DNA of 64,000 nucleotides from contig NC_134150.1 in the NCBI RefSeq assembly GCF_033958435.1, forward strand, positions 36,947,501 through 37,011,500, in the 5' to 3' direction. Of the stretch, positions 46,216-58,105 are shown one piece after another. Both the position numbers and the translations under genes were made by a program. The DNA comes from Carettochelys insculpta. Taxonomy: Eukaryota > Chordata > Testudines > Carettochelyidae. Within the stretch, counting starts at the first letter, position 1, and every line of letters begins with the position of its first letter. The notes beneath the pieces were generated by a model. That model was not told the origin of the DNA, did not search any database, and saw only the letters and a program-made list of their open reading frames with translations.

Positions 46216-46665
46216 GGCTGTGGCCACACTTGGCCAAAACTTCGAAATGGCCATGCAAATGGCCATTTCAAAGATTGCTAATGAGGCACTGAACTGAATA
46301 TTCAGCGCCTCATTAGCATTAGGACACTTCCGGCCATGGTGCTTCGAAACCACCACTTTCGAATGCACGCAGCTACAAGGGGTCCTTTTCGAAAGGACCC
46401 CGCACATTTCAAAGCCCCCTAATTTCCCTCAGCTGAAAGGAATAAGGAGGTTTTGAAATGTGCGGGGTCCTTTTGAAAAGGACCCCTGTGTAGCTACACT
46501 GAATTGAGCTGCGTGCATTCGAAAGCGGTGCTTTTGAAGCGCCATGGTCAGAAGCGTCCTAATGTTAATGAGGCGCTGAATATTCAATTCTGCGCCTCAT
46601 TAGTAATCTTTGAAATGGCCATTTGTATGGCCATTTCTAAGTTTTGGCCACGTGTGGCCACAGCC
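46216..46665. mobile_element. 450 bp palindromic Harbinger-like MITE
   Basis: The ends GGCTGTGGCCACACTTGGCC and reverse complement GGCTGTGGCCACACGTGGCC differ by one base in the first 20. The flanks are TAA (46213-46215) and TAC (46666-46668). Nearly the whole element pairs with itself: 'CTCATTAGCATTAGGACACTTCC', 'GGGGTCCTTTTCGAAAGG' and 'CATTTCAAAGCCCC' on the left have inverse partners on the right, so transcripts could form a long hairpin. The frames at 46126-46407 and 46504-46725 are the same motif read from both arms, not genes. Confidence 0.85.
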
Positions 46666-46843
46666 TACAGGTTTATATTTTCTTTTATTAAAATCAGATA
46701 CAACATTACTTCTTCATTGCTATGATAGCTGTTTACTTCATTTTGGTTTTGCTGTTTGGTTTTGGATTTTTTTTTTTGTCTGACAAAAAAATTTTGGAGA
46801 CAATTTTCATAGGTATTCTGCATAAAAATATATTATTGCGCCG

Positions 46844-47335
46844 CACTCTGTTATCCAGAAACATCAGGGAATGGGAGATTCCAGTTAATCAAATTTTCTG
46901 GTTAGCCAAAAGGTTATACCTATTTGGTCAGACATTTTCACACGTTACATGAATGTGGCAATTTGAAGCTTTTATAACACATGCAACCAAACATGCAGGA
47001 GGCTTAACACTAACTACATGTACATATAACTTTATTCTGTTTTCACACACACAGGATCATTGACCAATCCCAGATGTACAAAGATTCCTTTGATCTCCCT
47101 ACTCTGACCTCCATATGAACTATACATGACATTCTCTCTTCTGGCTAGTTAAGGCTGCTGTATGTCACCCCATAAGCTGACCTTTATATATCAAACACTA
47201 CAACCAGAAATGTGTTCCAGGTAATTTTTGTATTTTTTTTCCTCTTAGTAATATAAAAAAACTGTATACTGCCATTCATGAAATTTTCTGGTTAAATGAG
47301 AATTCCAATTAATAAAGATCTGGATAACAAAGCAG
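46844..47335. mobile_element. Tigger-like non-autonomous element
   Basis: The left end 'cactctgttatccagaaac' and right end 'gatctggataacaaagcag' are inverted copies. Just inside, 'aattttctggttagcc' is matched by 'aattttctggttaaatgag' near the right end. 'tTATCCAGA' ends are typical of pogo/Tigger-type MITEs. The middle is AT-rich and non-coding. Confidence 0.6.
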
Positions 47336-50204
47336 ATACTGCGCTTGGTGTTCCACCGTCTCCTACGAAACGCTGCTTTAGAACACACCAAAAAAGGGAA
47401 AGGTAGACTGGAGCTGCTAAAATTTGCAGCAGGATTGGTTGAAGAAAAATCAAAGTGACAAATCTGAGGTCTGAAGGACTGTACAGCAGGGTTTATTCGC
47501 CACTGTAACCAATGTGGGTGAATAGGTTGCCTGGCCCTTCCAGGGGAGCAGCCAATAGTGTACTGGTAGAATAGAACGTAGATGTTGTGTATGGTCTGAT
47601 CCAGCTGTCAGACACTGAGAGTGCATTCTCCAGAGGATGCAGCAGGCTAGCTGGCCCTGCAGCCAACTCTCCGCAGGCTGGGGGAGGGCCAGACCGCTAA
47701 ACTAAGGAAGGCCACAGGTCACCTCAACCTCAACTAAGAACAGGACTGTTGCTCTATATTATCGTTCCACATTTCCTTTTTGTGGGCTGAGGAATACACA
47801 GGCCTGAGGTAAAGGCTACAAACCACACTGGACATGGCTGATTTTGTCTCAGGCTGGTGGCAAAGGCTGTACACCAGCCTGCAGAGGGTTCTATTACGTA
47901 TGTTGCACAGGAGAATAGGGTCAAGTTGTGTATTTGCTGTGCACTTCTCAGGGTGAGGAAGAAGGACGCAGATTATATCCACATTGCAAATGCCACTGAA
48001 ACAAAGGAGAACTAATATTCCTATGCTTTAGACACTCTCACTACAGTGAATAGAGCGGCTTTGTTGATGACTGTGTCCAGTTGTGACAGAGCTGAAAAAA
48101 AACGCCATGGGGAAGCTATTTTTTCTTAATGTCTATAATAAATGTATGTTTATTTCTTGCTTATCACTAAAAGGCAAGAAATTATCCCAGAGAATCTTGG
48201 TGAGCAGGTACAGGCTGACTTATTACACTGGAAGTAAGTTATATGTGACACTAACATGTCAAGCTGAGTGAAAACTGGATCTTTATAACTCTTCATCGTA
48301 AATCAAGAGGGAAATTCTGGCAAATTGCTGTTCAGAGCACCCAAAGTGGAATTCTTCAGCTTTTTTTATGGCTGCCTGACTCCTTGGCACAAAAGATACC
48401 AGCAACCTGGGAATTTGTGTAACCTGGAAAGGCAGAAGCTGAGAAGCACTTAGGTTGGCAGGAATCCACTGGGTACTCTGGACATCTAGCATGCCTGATT
48501 TCCATCAGAAAATCTTCCACAAGCTCTACTAACACATTACCTTCCCAATTGGGTGAGTTGAGCTCTAGAAATTATCCAGTGGGGATTCTTAAGTACTTAA
48601 GCTAATACAAACAGGCAACTGGGCCACAGGCTGCCATTATTCTATGTGCAGAACTACCATAAAAATCAAAAGGAATTATGCATGAATATAGTTTGCATAA
48701 TATGCCTCTGTGCCTGCAGTAGTTACCTTTCTAGTAGTTTCCAGCTGCTTATGACAACTGAGTCTCAGCTGCCCAAAGGCCTTCTGGATCCTTTCTAGAT
48801 AATCTTAGAAATATTGTAAAACAAAACAAATCTCCAAAGGAGAAGAATAACTTAAAAGAGCGCCTAAGAGTCTGTTTGACTCCGGTCTCCTGGGCTGCCT
48901 CTCTCACATTAATAAAAATGCACACAGCCAGTCAGTGACAATCAGGAACAGAAGCCAGGAGTCCACAATTCAAGGCTTCTGATCCAACCTATCAACTATA
49001 TCCATTCCTTCAGAACAGGCAATGAAGTTTATGTATTTAATCATGAAGTGCTTTTTTTTCTTATTTTCATTCTCTGTCTCTCTAACTCTTGCCCCATCCC
49101 AGTACCCTTTCCATCCCAGAATAATCTCTTTCTATCTCAGATACAGTCTTTCTTTATCAAACCTCTTCAAAAGGTGATTTGGAAGCCTTGGAGGGAAGCA
49201 TGAGCCAGGCAATTAAGAGGAAGGGAAGATAACGCAACAGTCAGGTGCCGAAGGAGAATGTTTTGGGAGTGGATGCAGATAAAACCCCTTAAGAAGTGTC
49301 TTCGTAACAGTTAAAATGAAAGTCAACAAAATGGGCTGCAGTCAGACATTAAATGGGAAATCGAGGAAATAATTCCACCAGAATACTATAGGATGATTGG
49401 AATGGCCTATGGAAGAGCTGTGGTTGGTGTTATGATCACAGTGATCTCTTCTGGGTTTAACTTCTACATCACCTACTCTGGTTAACCCATGTACGGATTT
49501 CAAGGGCCTGAAACAAAGTTCCATGAAGCCTCTGGAAGGGTTTTCGTCAACTTCTATGACTTTGGATCAGGCACCACATGAAGAAGCTTATAAAAGATAA
49601 GGGATACATTTTTCTCATATGCCCAATTCATTTAGAGGCCTGAGTCCCACAGAAGGTCCAATGGATTTAGCGTTAGCTGTAGAAAGAGAGTTAGGTGCCT
49701 AAGGCAGTCTAAAATGTAGAACCTCACCTTCCCAACTCGGCTGCTGTCAACTCTTATAGGCACAGATAGGCACTCAACTCTTGTCGGTGCATATATACAC
49801 AGCCGCCTAACTTCTCACACAGATGAGATACTCTGCATTTAACTCAACCTAAGCCCTTGCTGGCATCACAGACTAGGTGTTCCCCCATCCATATCTCCTG
49901 CTGGACCCAAATCAATTGGCACTATGCTTAACTCACACAACACAGGGAAGAGGCAAGTCCCCATGTCTCCCTTGTCTGGGATGTGAATAATGAGGCTGAG
50001 CGCCACTGTGGACCCCAGGGTAAGTTGGAAGGGGCCTGGCTCTATGTCCCCAGAAGGGGCAGGACCTAGGACAGTTGGGGAAGACTACAGGGAAAGTCTT
50101 CAGCATTACTCAAACTGTGGTGCTGGGCATCAGTACTGCTGCAGCTCTTCAATGGGGCCCAGAGCTCTGGCCTCTCTCAGACTCACGGTTCTAAACAAGT
50201 ACAC
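47336..50204. other. Unannotated interval
   Basis: No gene, RNA or repeat family recognised over about 2.9 kb. Confidence 0.4.
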
Positions 50205-50400
50205 TGAGAGGGGGAGCAACTGCCCCATGACTTGATGATGTGGCAGCAGCATCTGCCAGAAACCCAGGCCCTGGAACCCTGGGCAGTGAGCTCCAGTTGG
50301 CATGGAAGGGCTGGTGAGGGAAGGATATTCCCAGCTCTGGCCCTTCTGTCCAAAGCTCTGCCCCTTCCTGGATCATGGAATGGGCCCCCCCAACCTTGTC
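50205..50400. repeat. Dispersed repeat, looser copy of the 36243-36450 family
   Basis: 'gagggggagcaactgcccc', 'aaacccaggccctgg' and 'ctctggcccttctgtccaaagctctgccccttcctgg' parallel the copies at 36243 and 15677. It is strongly diverged. Confidence 0.4.
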
Positions 50401-52334
50401 CAGGGACCTGGCAATGCTGTCATCCCAACTTGGTTCTAGAGCATTTGACCTGCAAGAACCCGATGAATTATCATAACCCAAGAAGCAAGAGAAATAAGCC
50501 CTTGGGCCAGCTGTTACCCTGGTGGCCATGACAATGTGGAGAAACAATAGGAAGCAAGAGAAGGAGAAAACAAAGAGAAGATAAATGGAATGGAAAGAGG
50601 GAGGGACAGAAAGGAAGAAAGAGGAGAGTGACTAGGACAGTCTTAGGGTATGTCTGTCTGCATTGTATGCCATTGGTGGTGGCCTGTAGGCTATCAGCAC
50701 ATACATACCACAAGAAAAAGTAGCTGCATCCTCATTGGATGACTGAAAGGCTTTGGTGGTAGGGAAAGATTCCAGAAGTGGGGAAACAGAGGGACACTAC
50801 CTTGCTGAAAATAGCCATGCAGTGAGCCAGAGGCAACGGCTGGGCATGTAGAAAGCTATATAGGGACAAACCCAGAGCGTTCAGATATGTCTTCACTCCC
50901 CTATGTTGTCGTTCACCATGGACACAGCTATTTATAACCGCACTAGAGAAACATGCAGCATAAATACTCTGGACACCACTGTAAGGGATTTACAGTGCAC
51001 AGGTGTCCTTTGAAGAAACAAGGTAAAAATGCACAGGAGTTTTTACCTTGCATGCAAGAGGTTTTGTTCTTTGCAAGAGAAAGGTAAAGACATTTCATTT
51101 TTGATGTGTGCATAAGGCTATTTTGTTGGTGAGCCACAAATATACACCAAAAATTGGCTGACATCCCTTGATTTTTCTTTGGTATTGTCATAAAGAGAGA
51201 CATTAAAAGGTTGTCCGGGGTGTTTTATGTATTGTTCTGGAGATAAGTGAACTAATTGAAAGTGCAAGCGAAGCTTTAACTACTAGTAACTGCTAACCAT
51301 ATACATGACTTTATACTATCTTCACTGAGCTAGTCGGCGTACTTCCTCTTGTTCTAGATACACCTGGGGAGTACAGAAGTTATCAAGCTCTTTCGTGTAC
51401 TGTCAGCCAGAAGAGCAAAGAAGCAATGGAAGGCCAGGTGCCAATGGAATTTCTGTACCAAGAGCTAGTTAGAAGCCACATCAGGGAAAAGTATCAATAG
51501 CTTTCAACTGGATTTAGACATTTCTGGGGAACAAAATTATGTAGGATACAACTGAGCTGGTTGAGGAAAACTGGTTCACAGGTCATTTGCTAATAAATAT
51601 TTGACGATGGCAAAAACAAGAGGCAGACTCATCAGCAGGATTCACAATTGAAATTTGCCCCAAGTCTGGGTTAGGTGAATGATTGAGCCAGGTTCACCAG
51701 TTCCACAAAGCAGCTGGAGAACAACAATTAACTTTGGTCCCACATCCTTACCCTCAGGCTAGTTTGAGTGAAAAAATTCAAATTCACTTTTCATCTTTTA
51801 TTCTGTTTACTCTTCCACAACACTCAGCTTGCATGATGAAACTGGATGGGACAGTTTCGCTTTCTGGTTCTCATATATTTGCATATGACTGCTGGGTTGA
51901 GGCTTCCAGTACTTCAGAAGAACAATTAGGAGATTTTTCATCCCAATTTTCAAAAAGGGAAACCCTTCTAGTCATACAAGGTTTCCCAAAGTCCTTTATG
52001 GAATATTCATCTCAGGAGCTTAACTACTTGATGCTCTCTGTTAAAAGAACTGCCTTTTTTGGCCTCTTATTTTGTACATGCTGCTGGTTTTCCTAACTAA
52101 ATGGGTGTGCCCTGTTTGTGAACAGCTCCATCAGTGAAAACCCAACTGTCCAAAATGATTGTGCTAAATGACTACACAATAGGGCTCTTGGAAGACTACT
52201 CACAGCATGCAAAGATTGGCTGCCCAGGGTGGTATTCAAACTCACCTGATCAATGTCACATGCCAATAAGCGGCAGCCTCTTGGTTATTCATGGAGTGCC
52301 TCATATTAGCTTCATAATGGGCCACCCAAGTCAC
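50401..52334. other. Unannotated interval
   Basis: No gene recognised. The frame at 51683-52096 is the longest forward frame here but has no motif and no start context that supports it. Confidence 0.4.
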
Positions 52335-52600
52335 TAGTACCAGGAGTCCAGGTGCTGGCAGGCCAGCTTAAGGATTAGAACAATATTAAGGAGCCAGAAG
52401 CGAGAGTAAGAAAAGAGGAACCAGAGCCAAGGATCATAAATCAGGAGTAGAGCCCAAGAATGGTCAGTTAGGCTCAGTGGTGAGAATCAGGTCAAGGGGG
52501 GCACAGAACTGGAGTCCGAAGTGTGGAACCAAAAGCAAGGGTCACAGCCTGAGTCAGGAAGCAAGAAGAGAAAGCAGAGGTGGAATGGAGCAGGGACAAG
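52335..52600. repeat. Degenerate purine-rich minisatellite
   Basis: Irregular repetition of 'ggagcc', 'aggagtc', 'ccagaagc', 'ggaaccagagccaaggatca', 'aatcaggagtagagcc' and 'gaactggagtccgaag' suggests a decayed array with roughly 20-30 base spacing. It may be the internal part of an older retroelement, which cannot be shown here. Confidence 0.45.
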
Positions 52601-53389
52601 ACTGATTGCAGCTGCAGCTAGACATATGGAGCAGCCAGCCAGGCACTGCTGCCACTAAGCTTAAGATGGGACCTGCCAGCTTCCTTCAGCTAGCCAGAGA
52701 GCCAATCCCCATCCCAGATGGTGGCCAGTACCAAGTTCAGCTGAAGGTGCTCAACCCTGATAACTAGCGGGTCACACTTACGTCTTCAATGAAAAAAGCA
52801 TTCAACCAAATCATGCAGACCTGCTTCAAAGCCTTGTGGCTATTAAAGAACAGAAGGGTGGCACAGTAGAACCAAAGCCTTAGCATTTGGGAAGTATCTG
52901 TAAAGATGTTGTTTCTGCTATTCAACCCACTCTGCCAGGAGCCCACATTTGCTGGCATGTTTTCTCATGCACAAACATGGGCATGAGAAAACAGCAGTTG
53001 GCTGAGCTGTTGGCCTTCCAGTCTTTCAAGGTCCTCCTTTTGCTTTCAGCAACATCAAGGGGAGATGATATGGGCTGATGCGGCTGAGAATTTTGAATTT
53101 TAACTTAGCTCACAAAACGTATTATTATTCATTTACTGGAAGATTTACCTGGCATTGCTCAGGTCCTTAACTCATATAATTTGTGTTTTTCTTCATTTAA
53201 ATCATGGCTGGTGGGGCTGGGGGCTGGGGATGAAGGGTTCAGTGCCCAGGCTGCCCTGAGCGGAGAGGACAGCCCAGCCCTCTCTCACCACAGCAGTTTG
53301 GGGTCAGGGGAGAAGCGGGCACAGTCGGGGAGGGATGCATGTCCCCCAGCTGGGGGACAGACAGACACATGAACTCTCTGAAATATGTA
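52601..53389. other. Unannotated interval
   Basis: No supported feature. Confidence 0.4.
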
Positions 53390-53827
53390 CAGGTTGCACC
53401 TCCTAAAACCAGCACTCTCTGATCTGGCAACGTCCCTCATCCGGCAGGACAAGGGATATCCTTGGACCATAGACCAGGACAGGACAGCTACCAGCTGGCA
53501 GCCCCATGGGTAGGGGCAGTAAAGATAGAGCTGAAGGTGGCAACTCCCAGCAGCTGTCAGCGGGGACCGGGGCCAGAGCACTGGCATCCCCCAGCAGCCC
53601 TGGGAGAAGCCAGAGTGTTGGTGTCCCCAGCAGTTCTGTGAGACCAGATACACTGAGGTTGGGACCAAGGGGCTGGTTGCAGTGGCAAGCCGCAGCCAGA
53701 GAGCAGTGGAGCCACAGCCGAAGGGCCAGCTGGAGGCAACCACAGACCCAACAGGCATTAACCTGCAAAATCCCTTGTTTGAGACAACTGAGGTCCTGAG
53801 GGTGCCAGACCAGGGAGATGCACCCTG
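53390..53827. mobile_element. Tigger-like non-autonomous element
   Basis: The left end CAGGTTGCACCTCCTAAAAC pairs with the right end, reverse complement CAGGGTGCATCTCCCTGGTC. 'CTCTCTGATCTGGCAACGTCC' inside the left arm is mirrored by 'GGTGCCAGACCAGGG'. TA precedes the left end, as expected for this superfamily; the right flank reads TC. The long frames on both strands (53285-53758 and others) are chance frames. Confidence 0.7.
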
Positions 53828-54288
53828 TCGTATATAGCTATCCCTTTATCCAGCCTAGGCTTCTGCTGGCTCAGTGGGGTTATAGCTGTCCTGGTCCCCA
53901 TCCTGGTCCCTTGCTGGTCCCCTGTGGTCATTCTACAGTATAATTTTCCCTCCTACATGATTCCCCACTTTCCATTGAATAAGAAACAACTGAATTCCAG
54001 GCAGATATCATTGTCCTGGTGCAACCAAACACTGACCTTGTTTGTTATGACAAAATGAAGCTGCAAACCAAACTTAGTGGTCCTAGCTTTTACCATTTAG
54101 GAGGAGTTCTTAAAGAAGCAAACTAAAGACAGAGATGGACAGACAGGCACACAAAGTTTCTAAAAGATGTAGTAGATATAACAATTTAATCTGGGAATTT
54201 TCATATAGGACCAGAACTCCATTGTGTAACAGATGCACAGAGAAATTAGCTCTGGTAGAGTCATACAAAAAATATGAAAGGAAGCCTA
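53828..54288. other. Unannotated interval
   Basis: Nothing recognised. Confidence 0.4.
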
Positions 54289-54296
54289 CTCAAGAC

Positions 54297-54450
54297 CAGT
54301 GTTCCCTGTAAGCTGTGTGCTAGTGCAGCCACTCAGGACATATTCAGATGCAGCCCAGATGAATAATCTACAGGTGATGCAAGGTCACACATGCCTTGGT
54401 GCACATAAAAATTAATCCACCACAGAGGGAAAACATTAGTGGGAACATTG
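54297..54450. mobile_element. 154 bp hAT-type MITE with exact 8 bp duplication
   Basis: The element starts CAGTGTTCCCTGTAA and ends TTAGTGGGAACATTG, an inverted pair with a few mismatches. CTCAAGAC occurs exactly at 54289-54296 and again at 54451-54458. An eight-base duplication with CAGTG-type ends is the signature of hAT transposons. There is no coding capacity. A related left end lies at 63224. Confidence 0.85.
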
Positions 54451-54458
54451 CTCAAGAC

Positions 54459-55000
54459 AATTTAAGAACAGCTTAGATGAACACATCTTGCTGCACACCT
54501 TGACGGTCAGTAGACTTGGACTATTTCCGGGTTGGAAACCTCTTCCATAGTGGAAGGACCTACATATAAAATGGTCTATTCTGTCCACAGTTATTTAAGC
54601 TAAAGAAGAGCCAGTTTGAACACCCACATCAATCCCAGCTGTGGCAGCATGGCACTGGTACAGAGGTCACTTCCCAAGTAACAAGATCCCAGCTCATGTA
54701 GATCCTTATCGATCACAACAACTTAAATTCAATCTAGAAATCACCCACCTGCAAGTAGAGATCGTGTAGTGCTGGTGCATGTGCTGTCACTGTAGATCCC
54801 CTGCTTAATATTTTGGCTGCTGCATTCTCTACCTACATAAGTTCCACAGCAGCCCCACAAAAAGTGCATTGCAATAATCCAGTTTCAACAAACAAGTAAT
54901 AGCCAATAAGACACTCTACAGCCAGAAGAACTTTAAGTCTAAGACTCAGATCCCGAAAAGTTTAACACTCAGACAAAATGGCCATTCAGAATAAGAAATC
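54459..55000. other. Unannotated interval
   Basis: Nothing recognised. Confidence 0.4.
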
Positions 55001-55607
55001 ATAGAGCACTAGAACTGGAAGGGATCTCAAGAGATCATCAAGTCCAGTCCCTTGCACTGACAGCAGGACAAGGCACCACATATCATCCCTGACAGAGATT
55101 CATCTAATCTGTTTTTAAATACTTCCAGTGAGGGAGATTCTACAACCACCCTAGGCAATTTATTCCAGAAATTAACCATCCTGACAAATTTTTTTCCCAA
55201 TGTCCAAACTAAACTTCCCTTGCTGCAATATAAGCTCATTGTTTCTTGTCCTATTTTCAGAGGCCAAAGAGAATAATTTTTCTCTCCCCTCCTTGTAACA
55301 CCCTTAACACTATTTTAGGTACTTGAAAGCTGCTATCATGTCCCCTTTCAGCCTTCTCTTTTCCAAATGAAACAAACCCAGTTCTTTCAGTCCTATCACA
55401 TAGGTCATATTTCTAGGCCTTTAATCACTTTAGTTGCTCTTCTCTGAACCCTTTCCAATTTCTCCACCTCCTTCCTAATAAGTGAAGCCCAGAACTGGAC
55501 ACAGTACTCCAGTTGATGCCTAATGAGCACAGAGTAGAGCAGAAGAATTACTTCTTGTGTCTTGCTCATAACATTCTTATTAATGCATCCCAGAATCATA
55601 CTCAGCT
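55001..55607 (-). mobile_element. CR1 LINE 3' fragment, reverse strand
   Basis: The 3' terminus is on the left ('aatcatagagcactagaactggaagggatctcaagagatcatcaagtccag'). Reverse frames give 'VRMVNFWNKLPRVVVESPSL', 'EVFKNRLDESLSG' (55027-55239) and 'LLLYSVLIRHQLEYCVQFWA', '[18 protein letters not shown]' (55405-55599). These are CR1 ORF2 C-terminal motifs in two phases, so it is frameshifted and inactive. The 5' edge is at about 55607. Confidence 0.9.
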
Positions 55608-55639
55608 TACAACTAAGAGGAGAAAAAAGGGAGAAGGGG

Positions 55640-56045
55640 CATGTGAGCGGTTCCAGCCAATGGCAGGGTGGCCTCAGAGCCTGAGATGTGGATCTTTAGT
55701 CCCCACCCTAGAGGCTGAAGGATAAATTTGGGGCATGGCCCAGAGAATCTAGTTTCCCCTCCAATGCGAGAGGGGTTCCCTGGAGGGGTTCCCCCCTTTG
55801 TGTCTGGGGGGAGGGTTCTGAGGCTTTGCCCTCCAGCAGCTGACCTGGTGGCAGCTCTGGCTCAGGCCCTGCTTGCCTCAGAGCCAGCTCTTGCCTGGTC
55901 AGCCTTGAACTGGGCTGGCTTTCCTCCTTTTATGCTCCTCCAGGCCTGACACTGGCTGCAGGTGAACCAGGGTGGGGCTAATTGGGCAAACAGGCTCTCT
56001 TTAACCCTTGCCCTGCCTGGCCTTCCTCTCACACCCTTACAGGGC
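55640..56045 (-). repeat. GC-rich unclassified repeat with a TATA-like box
   Basis: On the reverse strand the sequence runs from 'ggtgtgagaggaaggccagg' through 'ttagccccaccctggttcac', 'gtcaggcctggaggagcata' and 'aaaggaggaaagccagccc'. The TATA-like 'cataaaagg' is at about 55930-55938. The layout (GC-rich, TATA-like box, then a transcribed-leader-like stretch) would suit an LTR or retroelement promoter, but no partner LTR or retroviral gene was found. It abuts the 5' edge of the reverse CR1. Confidence 0.3.
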
Positions 56046-57722
56046 AGTAAAAAATACCTAAAAAGATGAGGAGCAAACAGGAACTGCAAGCAGCATAAGT
56101 CCCATTTATCGAATGTCATATTTTATCACTACTTTCAAGTTCTGAAACAGCCACGACCCTTTATTTTGTGAAATGACAAGTTATTTTTGGCTGATGACAA
56201 TGAAGCACATAAGGTCACAGGCTGGTTTACGTCTCACAGCATGACAACCTTTACACAGCTATTAGCATTACTGAGTTGAAATGGTCACACATGACACATT
56301 CATTCCTCCATTCATCTCAGCTGAACGTGCCAGCAAAAATGCGGTATACAGGGGACTTCACACTTGAGAAACATTTCCAAGTGTATCACGCTTTAAATTT
56401 GTGTACCTTGTTCAGCAGCCTTTTGATGAACTTACTGGTCTCAGACAAAACGGGGGTCAGCAAAAATCCAGAGAGCTGCAAGAGGTACGGATTTTCCCCA
56501 AGAATCAGTACTGAACAAAGTACTTCTCCAAACCAAACCTGAGTTTATTCACCCATCACAAGCTGAAATAACTTCCTTATTCATGGATGAAGAACCTTCA
56601 CATACAGGAGATTCCAAACCCATGGAGGGCAAATGAAGCATCCTGAAAGTTTTGGGAAGAAATCTTTGAGCTGGGATAAGAGAATACAGCTCTGCTGACA
56701 TCAGTGGAGATCTATTCATTTATAACAGTTGGCAATGTGTCCGGTTATGTGCTTGTAGTTGTAATTAACATTGTTTCTTCTAATCGTAATGTCGCAGAAA
56801 TAAACCACGTACTGCCTTGCGCCACAATCTCTAAAATAATTCCCAAGGTTAAAAGAATGCAGTCCAGAGGAGCAGAAAGCAGAGGTAAATTAGAGTTTAC
56901 CATATAAGTATGTACACTGAAAAATATTAGGTAGACTGCACCACAACTTACACGTTTCCAAGCAAAATTCAGCTTTTTAATACTTGCCAAGTCATACCAT
57001 GATGTATAAATGATAGTGGAAAATAAGCACAGATAATCCCGGTGCAGGTCATTAATGGAATAATGAGATGCTATTAACATGTAAAATACCAATTTAATTA
57101 AGCATATGTCTGACATAGTTTGAATATGATTGGCATGGGAGGGAACCGCCTGTGTCTCCAGTATTTGTTCAATTCATTAAATTGTCTCAAGCAAAATCTT
57201 AAACCTTCTAATCTGACTATTCAGGGTTAGCTTCAGTTCATGAATTATCCATGAGCAACTTTATCTTCTACTCTTCCAAACAGAAGCCTTCAGGAAAGGC
57301 TGGCAGAGCATGGACAAGGGATTTGCACTGAAAGAGGTTTGGATAGTATTTTGTTTGTTTCATCTCTCTGAATTTTGGGGAGTAACCCCCAGCCCGGAGA
57401 CAATTTGAAGTGACTGGTAAACAACTTTCAGTTTTTCTCACTAGATTGGGTCTAACTTAATCCTAATGGACTCAAACTAAGCTGTGAAATCCACCCAGAG
57501 CTGTCCCACTCCCTCCTCTGACATAACTCCTAATCATGTCTGGAAGTGAAAGAAGGAAATGCAGGGTCCAACTGGCACATAGATGCAAGAGTAAGGGGTT
57601 CCCTTCTGGCAAGGTAATTCTGTTGGGCATTTGCAGCTGTGTTTTGGACTCTTTACAGGGGTAAAGGGCCACAACTCAGCTTGTGCTTTACCCCATTAAT
57701 CTTATAGTCCCTATCTCCTCTA
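56046..57722. other. Unannotated interval
   Basis: No gene or repeat recognised. Frames at 56276-56542 and 56745-57116 (reverse) lack motifs. Confidence 0.4.
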
Positions 57723-58105
57723 GAAAGTTCTTTTGGAAAATCCAGCCCCTTTTCAAAAGAACATACAGAGCATCCATGCACAAAATTTGCGTTTTCAATC
57801 AGAAATCAAAAGGATACAGCTCTTCTTCTGGAATTCCTCTTCCACTCCTTTTGAAATCCTCTTTCAAAAAAAAAAAAAAACGTGTAGACACTCTGCAGGC
57901 CCTTTTTTCAAAAAAGCAGTCCTCATGGTGCTGGATTTTTCAATCCTTGGTCCATTCCTTCAAAAGAGCAGGGTCTGTGTGGACACTCTTATTCAAAAGA
58001 GAGGATGGATCTTTCAATCCATTTTTTTTGTGTGTGGACACACTCTTTTGAAAGAAGATCTTCTGGAAGATCATCGTTAAAGATCACAGTAGTGTCGACA
58101 TGGCT
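57723..58105. mobile_element. MITE-like repeat rich in TTTTCAAAA/CTTTTGAAA words
   Basis: Repeated 'cttttcaaaagaac', 'cttcaaaagagcaggg', 'attcaaaagagagga' and 'ctcttttgaaagaag' blocks end at 'agtgtcgacatggct'. The reverse complement AGCCATGTCGACACT fits the common MITE terminus. The left end is not clear. A run of 15 A at about 57867-57881 interrupts the pattern. The frames 57683-58051 and 57733-58080 reflect the same repeated words in two phases. Confidence 0.6.

Noticed and set aside
46126..46725. Two related small proteins on opposite strands (93 and 73 codons)
   Set aside because: Both are the same palindromic MITE arm read from opposite halves.
51683..52096. Forward frame of 137 codons as a host exon
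   Set aside because: No domain, no supporting splice sites that I could identify, and the surrounding frames are random in character.
53285..53799. Overlapping frames of 157, 121 and 97 codons
   Set aside because: They span a Tigger-like repeat and its flank on both strands; the composition explains the lack of stops.
57683..58080. Overlapping frames of 122 and 115 codons
   Set aside because: They reflect repeated TTTCAAAAG words of a MITE-like repeat in two phases.
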